From assembly GCA_947491945.1 (NCBI GenBank), contig CANLLN010000026.1, forward strand, positions 1 through 64,000: DNA of 64,000 bases, given 5' to 3'. Positions 59,101 through 64,000 of this stretch are shown one piece after another (the first letter of the stretch is position 1; every line of letters starts with the position of its first letter). The stretch comes from an uncultured Carboxylicivirga sp. (GTDB lineage Bacteria; Bacteroidota; Bacteroidia; Bacteroidales; Marinilabiliaceae). Position numbers and translations under genes: made by a program. The notes beneath the pieces were generated by a model. The model had not been told where the DNA came from and searched no databases. It was given only the letters and a program-made list of their open reading frames with translations.

Positions 59101-60794
59101 CTAATCTCCTTCTTCGAATACAATATCTCAAATTCCCAGGGCTTACCGTCATCTTCATCGGCAGGCACGCTCCATTCCAGCACTGCAAAATCCTGCGCTA
59201 AACCAAGCATGTTTAAATCAGTGATGGCCACAGGTGCCTTGCCTTCGTTATTCTTAAGAGCCAGTACGGCGTCGATGGCACCGGAACCCAGCTTTCCTTT
59301 ATAGGGAGCGTTTCCTTCAATTTGGTAAATATCATTAACCGCTGTAATCAACTGGTTCTTCAATGTAGTATTGGAAAAACCACTATGACCGTGCTGGGAA
59401 ACAACCAAAGCAGCAATACCTGATACATGCGGACAGGCCATGGAAGTACCATCCATATAGCCGTAGGCATTGCCGGCATAACAGCTTAATACCCCGTTTG
59501 AGAAACCAGCCTCCGCTTGGCTATCAGTCATATTGGCATTATCATCAGAGTCGCCACCCGGTGCAGCAAGGTCCACCCAGGTTCCATAGTTGGTATAACC
59601 GGCTCGTTTGTTGCTCGATCCTAAGGCCGACACGGCAATGACCTCTTCGTAACAGCCGGGATAAAACAGCCCCTCGGCGTTGTCGTTACCGGCGGCAAAA
59701 ATAACCACGCCACCCTTCATGGGGCTACCTGCATACGATCCGGCCTCCTGAATGAAATAATCAATGGCATCTAACACAGCTTGTTCCACATAATCAGGAC
59801 GCTTATAGCCCCAGCTATTCTGGGATATAACCGCTCCATTATCAGCAGCATACACAAATGAGGAAGGCAGGTTACCCTGGCTCACACCGCCTAATATTTG
59901 GCAACTCATAATGCGAACTCCATCGTTACTACCAGTACCTCCGGCAACACCCGACACACCAATGCCGTTGTTGTTGATGGCTCCAACCGTACCGGCCACG
60001 TGCGAACCATGGTGTCCGGGCGCAATTTCCCCCATGTTATCACCAAAGTTAAAACCATATATATCGTCTTTATAACCATTGCCATCGTCATCCACATTGG
60101 GCTCGCCATTTAACTCGGCTTCATTCACCCACATGGCCTCGTGCAAATCTTCGTGATTCACATCTACACCCTCATCATGGATGGACACGATCACCTTGTT
60201 GGAGCCTGTGTTGATTTTCCAGGCTTCAAAAGCATTAATATCGGCACCGGGCAAGCCATTGGTCTGTCCTGTGTTATTATAATGCCACTGCATGGGCAGG
60301 TAAGGATCATTAAAAGGCATTTCGCTGGTTGCCTTCAGCACCTGCGACTTATCAAAGGCCTGACTGCTCATGGGATGTATCAACGATATTTCCCGCACGG
60401 GTTCGCAAACATCTACTGAAGCCAGGCTAGCATATGCACTGATAGCACTATGGGTTTTCGCCTCGTCAGTGATTGTTACTTTGTACCACAGATGCAGGCC
60501 ATACTTCTGGTGCTTATCCTCAAATTGCGGCGAATAAGGGAAGATACGCTCCATCTGAACCGCTGAATAACGGCTATTAAGCATATCAATATCGTTCACA
60601 CCGGTGGTCACCGCCTGGCCACCACCTGCACTTTTCACCTGGATGCTTTGCCCCAGGTGGGGCTGCAGCTTAATCCGGAAGGTACCTTGCAGGATACCGT
60701 CTTTATAATTCTGTGCCATACTGCTAAAGCTCAGCAGCAGACCCATTATTATCACCCCTGTGTAACAGGTAAGCGATCGTAGATTTTGTTTCAT
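53139..60794 (-). CDS. Giant S8 subtilisin-like secreted protease, cassette A
   Basis: This 2551-residue protein starts with a signal peptide (CYTGVIIMGLLLSFSSMAQ) and a propeptide-like region. The S8 domain at about 197-515 keeps the triad: Asp207 (SIHDEGVDVNHEDL), His262 (HHGSHVAGTV, with Ser in place of the usual Thr), Asn370 and Ser451 (DGTSMACPHVSG). A calcium-type loop DDDGNGYKDD is present. An Fn3 domain (about 520-630), ASH-like modules, two FPF-strand modules (VELDFDFPFFGKRENSLFIT; IELPFTFDFYGAPQNSVNIG), cadherin-like repeats and a T9SS sorting domain (LYPNPATTHVTVSW to VYKLIKK) follow. The whole architecture matches cassette B, but sequences have diverged. Likely extracellular endopeptidase with unknown target. 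Confidence 0.93.
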   Translation of the reverse strand: MKQNLRSLTCYTGVIIMGLLLSFSSMAQNYKDGILQGTFRIKLQPHLGQSIQVKSAGGGQAVTTGVNDIDMLNSRYSAVQMERIFPYSPQFEDKHQKYGLHLWYKVTITDEAKTHSAISAYASLASVDVCEPVREISLIHPMSSQAFDKSQVLKATSEMPFNDPYLPMQWHYNNTGQTNGLPGADINAFEAWKINTGSNKVIVSIHDEGVDVNHEDLHEAMWVNEAELNGEPNVDDDGNGYKDDIYGFNFGDNMGEIAPGHHGSHVAGTVGAINNNGIGVSGVAGGTGSNDGVRIMSCQILGGVSQGNLPSSFVYAADNGAVISQNSWGYKRPDYVEQAVLDAIDYFIQEAGSYAGSPMKGGVVIFAAGNDNAEGLFYPGCYEEVIAVSALGSSNKRAGYTNYGTWVDLAAPGGDSDDNANMTDSQAEAGFSNGVLSCYAGNAYGYMDGTSMACPHVSGIAALVVSQHGHSGFSNTTLKNQLITAVNDIYQIEGNAPYKGKLGSGAIDAVLALKNNEGKAPVAITDLNMLGLAQDFAVLEWSVPADEDDGKPWEFEILYSKKEISTATLEYARRINLKNDWAVGEKVSFEVEGLEAMTEYYFAVRSIDRWGNQSDFSNQLSATTNEGPDAQIDEATPNVNLVVDATESTEASASFNIQNVGTGLLRWTTENHHVSSMDAYSIADVRYPKIKQQAFSGKANIQSTGANFDIPIHTYRQKPATDQMSYFSMWSGLYYIGEEDTSYTNSAAIRYYVSQEEGFNMTHLNALVRNNPERGPLVFEVREGADILDSKLIYAQEHEGSEGGDFVNIKLKEQLYFPQGSYFWLVLHVPSGNRYPIGAGVEMQPELSEMCYMSLNGGETWALFEDMYYNNLLVWAITPVSTLKPEQKYISINPESGETPSNETTTVDVSVDMSQLVNGTYKSNVVVYTNETEESMLRVPTQVKLSGHPHKIQGESIVDFGSVVLGNTKEMPVNIDNIGLGNFSSAYIEIDNPAFTVKRNYLGQIAALSGVQFKVVYNPTTAGNTNAVARIYNRKGDEFTFNLFGVAAEPPVMEISPAELSFDNLNIGDEVSGEFTITNHGNYPLEYFFPSFVQLDQSVQVDPKTCLFGYAAQINEDGALPNPAYEWVDIVATGTKVVPENANADYFYYPVELDFDFPFFGKRENSLFITDWGMITFDQNSVFNVLPPHYKLDDCPDRFISALGNKYRLNDGGNIYYQSFGDKFVVQYDKVIWEGFDWGTGEFTPHEQTFQIVLHSNGNIDLIYKTLGGLNSDALRKAFIAIEDQKQDDGYFISDIDSPDLIVSDQTVVRFVNPGLGLVTELSNPKGKVQVGESVTVAFKASTEVLNVEHHREKLAVLSNDPQNNPGIFTIDLNVTGGGEPKVELAQTTLDFGKVFQEAQVVQPLWVLNSGRADADITSVKNSNSVFTIAAETPQILTPGRKLPFNVTLNTTQIGIYEDVVTILASDGTELTVALKAEVIEAPTIDLDIAEITETVASGTVKDVSFSVTNNGGNNLEVAPIGTPWMTVQEMIAPQSTAIKDFTYHVVSSDDENGPEYRWEDIRESGIQISNEVLAESYWAGNIELPFTFDFYGAPQNSVNIGANGVLCFNTYTNPYPFGGDLIPNTAEPNNLIAVMWGLNGPNTYMYEDAGIYYQVFEDKLIVQFEKYIDGFGMSDATSSQVILYANGTIKMQYEWYDAWLVNVPQFSQVGLENADGTEGVSFAAYEEGTIHDDLAVVYTPVEKYVVAPGAKRDFVATINAKELFAGSYSSVLQILNNTPNTSMVEVPVELTVTGEAKLVAPASVDFGAPMVVENPNAGMYDPTHQTYEMEFELKNEGTARFEITGFDLSEVLQLNSAVSFDESIRAYVEATDWMGNKVMQWMDLNNLPIFDWMTGTTQPIYVEPQSTLRFKAVYMPDGTMNAEGTAPEALADKLIINTDLADHPAIAVSLTAQPVLPPVMAISEDLLSVYAQDGNVVENHSVLIDNTAGNSDLHYNIVMDYTRNTGADAKEAAQSMQAVTAEPLQAEAFQAGNKVNATTYSDTYNRVLTYSEAVEPESKLGFGGAYQFNSATRYYAPENGFNLTHVRTWYAPEDWLESKITVTIMAGSPYISQCEALYSQDYMHVITEADHIGDFLTIELDQTQIFYPNEPFFVVFTYPTAVKYPQGVVETGDPVDGRFMYTSGSDWSDLAGSDFASKGWMTAAIEAEYKTGLWVELADNNNMEGTVKAGESLSLDFAFNAAYAELGDNYAVASVSSNDPLNMHQKINLHLLRNRAPEITYDGKAISVIENETQTLEISAIDHEQDTYELVLNDAPEFVSTQVAEGTMTITLEPGYDAAGTYACKLVATDAFGNASTIPLSIMVVNSNRVPEVLMAIEDQEVIMEYGVVDIDLAAYITDPDAEQLSFEMSHTDNNVVEVFVAGNKMMLNPVGIGESVVTLTATDPNGAAATLEFTVTVRNRTGLDANEKGKWMLYPNPATTHVTVSWGNDVQSDVQVRLLTVGGTVIANEVVNAAEHSQYDLKLNKLTPGVYFVELIEDEQSFVYKLIKK

Positions 60795-60827
60795 AGTCTA
60801 TTTATTTAAGTTAATAATACGAATGTG

Positions 60828-60989
60828 TTATTCTGTTGATCTTGGGGGATTTTTCTTCTCATTCAGTTTGTTGAGTAGTTTTTTTAAGGCTTTCAAACGG
60901 ACTTCATTCTCTGCCATTAACTGCTCAAAATCATGTGTGCTATCATCTCCTTTTATTATTAAAGATGGCTTTAGGGATTTCTTCTTCAC
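60828..60989 (-). CDS. Small basic helical protein, cassette A (53 aa)
   Basis: The frame runs from a GTG at 60989 (MKKKSLKPSLIIKGDDSTHD) to TAA at 60828, 33 bp before the protease gene. The C-terminal half is a Lys-rich helix (EQLMAENEVRLKALKKLL) that aligns with the 45-residue protein at the same place in cassette B. No ATG is available until codon 25, so the start is uncertain. No known family. Paired conservation and position suggest a real gene co-transcribed with the protease. Confidence 0.6.
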   Translation of the reverse strand: MKKKSLKPSLIIKGDDSTHDFEQLMAENEVRLKALKKLLNKLNEKKNPPRSTE

Positions 60990-61287
60990 CTCATTTTCAT
61001 TTACAATTAGTTAGCATTTTGTTTTCGATTTCTATCAAGACAGAATCAAACAGGCGATTTGGATTATGATAGTTAGCAATTTTTAGCACTGCCCTATTCT
61101 GCTCACCTGTAAAACTAATTATCGAAATGCAGCGATTCAATTATACAACCTCAACATAACTGTCACAAAAACACATTTGAATATCTCAAAAATGATACAA
61201 AGACAATATTGAACCACAACAAGCACTGCACAAATAATTTTATAAGTTTGGTTTTAAGCAGATTAACAAAGAGGTAAAAAAGATGCT
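60990..61287 (-). promoter_or_regulatory. Regulatory region between regulator and small gene, cassette A
   Basis: A 298-bp AT-rich gap that should contain the promoter controlled by the cassette A regulator. No TAnnTTTG element, terminator or further gene was recognised. Confidence 0.35.
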
Positions 61288-62931
61288 TTAAAATTGATTC
61301 AGAAAAGCTACAAGACCTGTATCTGTGTTTGTGAGGTTTAATTTTTTACGCAGGCGCGTACGTGCCACCTCAATACTTCGGATCGTTTGATGGGTGATAG
61401 CAGATATTTCTTTGGAACTCATATTTAACCGTAAGAAAGCTGACAACTTCACTTCATTAGGTGTTAAATCGGGAAAATCACTGCGCAAACGCTCATAAAA
61501 ATCGGAGTGTACCTGATTAAATCGCAGCTCAAACTCCTCCCACACATCGTTGTCGAGCGACTGCTGCAAGTCCATCATCACCCCCTGTATTATCTTCTGG
61601 TTTTGCGGCTTGAACTTGCCCAGGTCATTCATAAGGCGCTGTGCCACTTCTTTAATAAGCTCATTTTTACGCACAAGATACATCACATTGGTGGTCAGCT
61701 CCTTCTTTTTTAGATGCAGATCCTGCTCTAGGTGTTCCTTCTCCAGCACCAGATTCTTCTGCTCAAGCTTTATGCGTTTCATACGAGCCCGCGACAATAA
61801 AAAGAGCAACATTAGGTAGGAAACCACAATTAGTAAAGCGGCACCCACCAGATAATGTAGATAACGCTCTTTGCGCTGCTGCTCTTCCCATTGCTGCTGC
61901 CGTTGTTGCATCTGGTAATCGAACTCAATAGACGCACGCTGTTTCTCTGAGTTCTGCAACATCAGGCTATCGTTATACTGATGATAGGTTTGAAAATATT
62001 CCAGACTCCTTTTATAATCGCCCTGTTGCTTAAAAGTCTGATACAGCTTTTGTGCCGTTTCCGAAATTACCAACCAAGCATTAGCTTTCAGTCCCTGTTG
62101 CAAAGATATCTGATAAGCGTCAATGGCCTTTTTACTGTTATCCTCATCTCGATAATAATCACCTAAAAGACAATAGCTGGAGGCCACCCCAGCTAAATCT
62201 CCAATCTCCTCGCGTATATCGATGGACTCTCTGATAAAAGGTAAGGCTTCCTCCCGCCGATTCACTTCAATATATAAATCGCCTATGTTTTTAGTGATAA
62301 CCCCAAGGTGCTCCTTTGCATCTATTTTCCTCGTCATAACCAAGGCTTCCTTATAATACATCAGAGCCTTGGCATTATCGTTCATATCACCATAAACATT
62401 TCCGATATTATTTTTAATGACGATAATGATTTCCACCGACTTGCGCTCGCTACAATCCACCTTACCGGTTTCTACAAGCTCAAGAGCCTTCATAAAAAAG
62501 GACAGTGCCGTATCTGACTCCTCCAAACTGTAATAGATAGCACCAATATTTGCCAGCAACACCACATGCTTATAAGCCTGCTCCTCTTTATCAAGCTCGG
62601 CCAGCTCATCGTTGAGGCATTGCAAAGCCTCATTGAGCTTACCCTGGCGAATCAGCAAATTGGCCAGGAGAAAATTGCCCTTCGACAGCAAATCATTGTA
62701 ACCCTCCTGCTCTGCCAAACTTCTCACCTTCTCAATATAATCATAGCTCTTGATAACGTCACTATAACCAAAGCAATCGGCCAAGGCCAAATACAACTCC
62801 CCCCGCTGCCGCTTATCCTCCTCGTGCACCAGTCGATTCATCAGACTGTCCACACGTTCCTTATCATGCCCAAAGGCACAAAAACACGAAAAGATATTTA
62901 TGGCAAAAAAAAACGTTTTGAGCGCACTCAT
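61288..62931 (-). CDS. TPR/transmembrane/LuxR-HTH regulator, cassette A
   Basis: This 547-residue paralogue of the cassette B regulator has the same order of parts: membrane-targeting N-terminus, TPR array (EEALPFIRESIDIREEIGDL; KKAIDAYQISLQQGLKANAW), a Gln/Arg-rich coiled coil, a transmembrane helix near 358-380 (YLVGAALLIVVSYLMLLFLL), a second coiled coil and a LuxR helix-turn-helix (SKEISAITHQTIRSIEVART). The HTH is the most conserved part between the two copies, so both may recognise similar operators. First gene of cassette A. Confidence 0.9.
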   Translation of the reverse strand: MSALKTFFFAINIFSCFCAFGHDKERVDSLMNRLVHEEDKRQRGELYLALADCFGYSDVIKSYDYIEKVRSLAEQEGYNDLLSKGNFLLANLLIRQGKLNEALQCLNDELAELDKEEQAYKHVVLLANIGAIYYSLEESDTALSFFMKALELVETGKVDCSERKSVEIIIVIKNNIGNVYGDMNDNAKALMYYKEALVMTRKIDAKEHLGVITKNIGDLYIEVNRREEALPFIRESIDIREEIGDLAGVASSYCLLGDYYRDEDNSKKAIDAYQISLQQGLKANAWLVISETAQKLYQTFKQQGDYKRSLEYFQTYHQYNDSLMLQNSEKQRASIEFDYQMQQRQQQWEEQQRKERYLHYLVGAALLIVVSYLMLLFLLSRARMKRIKLEQKNLVLEKEHLEQDLHLKKKELTTNVMYLVRKNELIKEVAQRLMNDLGKFKPQNQKIIQGVMMDLQQSLDNDVWEEFELRFNQVHSDFYERLRSDFPDLTPNEVKLSAFLRLNMSSKEISAITHQTIRSIEVARTRLRKKLNLTNTDTGLVAFLNQF

Positions 62932-63222
62932 GCTAATTGGGTTGATTTAGGAAGACTTAAAAAAAGCAAATAAATAATTATATTCCTAAAAAACATCTTT
63001 CTTTTTTAATCTACCACTTATCAACATCTCCTTATCAATCACATACAAACTCTAAACCTTATGTATGCTAGCCTAATACAGGATGAAGCGATTGATTTTT
63101 TTTATCTGATAATCTGATAAGTAGCGCTATTCCTCATAAATAAACCATAATTTGATGAATCATTCCTTGCTGTACTTCGGAAAAAAAATATAGTTTTAGC
63201 ATAAATTTAATTTTACATAGAT

Positions 63223-63495
63223 ATGAATAAACAAGATTTAGTTACTGCAATTGCTGAAGAAGCAGGCATTACAAAAGCAGATGCCGAAAAGGCCGTTAAC
63301 GCCTTCGTAGAAACCACCAAGAAAACCCTGGCCAATAAAGAAAGCATCCAACTAATTGGTTTCGGAACCTTCTCTGTATCAGAACGTGCTGCACGCACAG
63401 GTCGCAACCCACAAACAGGTAAAGAAATTCAGATTGCCGCTAAAAACGTTGTGAAATTTAAGCCGGGTAAAGCATTAGACGACAGCATTAACTAA
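63223..63495 (+). CDS. HU-family DNA-binding protein, second copy
   Basis: This 90-residue nucleoid protein parallels the one at 22.6 kb. The DNA-binding arm reads [20 protein letters not shown] and the end VVKFKPGKALDDSIN. Differences are spread over the first helix pair (ITKADAEKAVNAFVETTKKT), so it is an old paralogue. It is divergent from the cassette A regulator gene and has its own terminator. Confidence 0.97.
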   Translation: MNKQDLVTAIAEEAGITKADAEKAVNAFVETTKKTLANKESIQLIGFGTFSVSERAARTGRNPQTGKEIQIAAKNVVKFKPGKALDDSIN

Positions 63496-63520
63496 GACTT
63501 AGCCCATCAGAAAAATAAAA

Positions 63521-63550
63521 AAGGTTACCCCCTTGGGGTAGCCTTTTTTT
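63521..63550 (+). terminator. Terminator of the second HU gene
   Basis: GGTTACCCC (63523-63531) and GGGGTAGCC (63535-63543) pair with one G-U across CTT (63532-63534), followed by seven T. Confidence 0.9.
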
Positions 63551-63614
63551 ACGCCACTTTAAATATTAGATTTGCCTTTTAACAAAAGGCAATAAATTAA
63601 TTTAATCTATTTTC

Positions 63615-64000
63615 ATGACAAAAGGATTTTTTGGATTGTTGGTGTGCCTGTTTGCGCTACATTACGGAGCCTCGGCTCAGCTCGAGGGCTACACCTACGG
63701 AAAATTAGAAGGGCCTAACGGAAAAGAGTGGGAGTCCCCCTCGCACATAGCCCATAATAAAGAACAGCCCCGGGCCACCTTCTACTCATTCCACGATGTG
63801 GAGAATGCACGTAAAGTACTACCGGAAAACTCGGCATATTGGAAAACACTTAACGGCAACTGGAAGTTTAACTGGGTCAAGCGCCCCGAGCAACGCCCCA
63901 CAGACTTTTACAAACCAGATTTTGATGTCAGCAAATGGGATGAAATTCCCGTTCCTTCCAACTGGAACGTATATGGCCTGGCCAAGGATGGCGGGCAGAA
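63615..64000 (+). CDS. GH2 beta-galactosidase, 5' part only
   Basis: The gene starts at the ATG at 63615 and runs off the window after about 128 codons. A signal peptide (FFGLLVCLFALHYGASAQ) indicates export to the periplasm or beyond. The first GH2 sugar-binding domain is recognisable in YWKTLNGNWKFNWVKRPEQR and FDVSKWDEIPVPSNWNVYGL. The family is LacZ-like, so the product probably releases galactose that the gal operon can use. The catalytic domain lies outside the window. Confidence 0.88.
   Translation, partial: MTKGFFGLLVCLFALHYGASAQLEGYTYGKLEGPNGKEWESPSHIAHNKEQPRATFYSFHDVENARKVLPENSAYWKTLNGNWKFNWVKRPEQRPTDFYKPDFDVSKWDEIPVPSNWNVYGLAKDGGQ

Noticed and set aside
1-64000. CRISPR arrays, restriction systems or phage structural genes
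   Set aside because: No spaced short repeats, cas genes, methylases or capsid/tail genes were seen in the window.

Overview
The window looks like a chromosome segment of a Bacteroidota bacterium, most likely class Bacteroidia. The evidence is a SusC/SusD pair under ECF sigma/FecR control, several Bacteroidota-type promoter elements (TAnnTTTG near -7, one with a clear TTTG near -33), GH97, GH130 and GH2 sugar enzymes, HU genes, a PCMD lipoprotein, and giant secreted proteases ending in a type IX secretion (T9SS) sorting domain. T9SS cargo makes an environmental or marine lineage such as Marinilabiliales more likely than a typical gut Bacteroides. This placement is inference; no rRNA marker is present.

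Region 1 (1-22 kb) is AT-rich and mobile in character. It opens with about 800 bp of decayed sequence and a dead IS982-type element abutting an ECF sigma gene that has no ordinary start codon. Next come FecR, an STN-containing SusC receptor, SusD, two unrecognised lipoproteins and a secreted M16 zinc peptidase, which together look like a peptide or protein-derived nutrient uptake locus. After this lie an IS200-type element, an intact IS1182-type element and a second broken IS982 copy in the opposite orientation. A three-gene minus-strand envelope operon (beta-barrel protein, PCMD lipoprotein, BamA-like barrel) follows. The region ends with a tyrosine integrase beside the 3' end of tRNA-Ser(UGA), the usual layout at the edge of an integrated island.

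Region 2 (22.5-36 kb) has a more core-like character: HU, TrmH, a LytTR response regulator, a DUF4956 membrane protein, an MFS transporter with a GH130 mannoside phosphorylase, a GH97 enzyme with a nearby membrane TPR/HTH regulator, and a galactose operon (Nudix-type regulator, galT, galK, galM). The regulator's Nudix box has lost its catalytic glutamates, and its promoter spacer contains a perfect 12-bp palindrome.

Region 3 (36-42 kb, minus strand) is signalling: a Cache/HAMP chemoreceptor, a TorF-like outer membrane protein, a receiver-only protein, and a PAS histidine kinase with its LuxR-type response regulator.

Region 4 (42-63 kb, minus strand) is the most unusual part. A cassette of about 10.5 kb occurs twice in tandem. 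Each copy encodes, in order, a TPR/transmembrane/LuxR-HTH regulator, a very small basic helical protein (45 or 53 aa, easily missed in annotation), a giant S8 subtilisin-like protease (2505 or 2551 aa) with intact catalytic residues and a T9SS sorting domain, and a DUF4625-type lipoprotein. The lipoprotein segments with their flanking noncoding DNA are about 97% identical over about 615 bp while the proteases have diverged, which suggests gene conversion or recombination. The window ends with a second HU gene and the 5' end of a GH2 beta-galactosidase.
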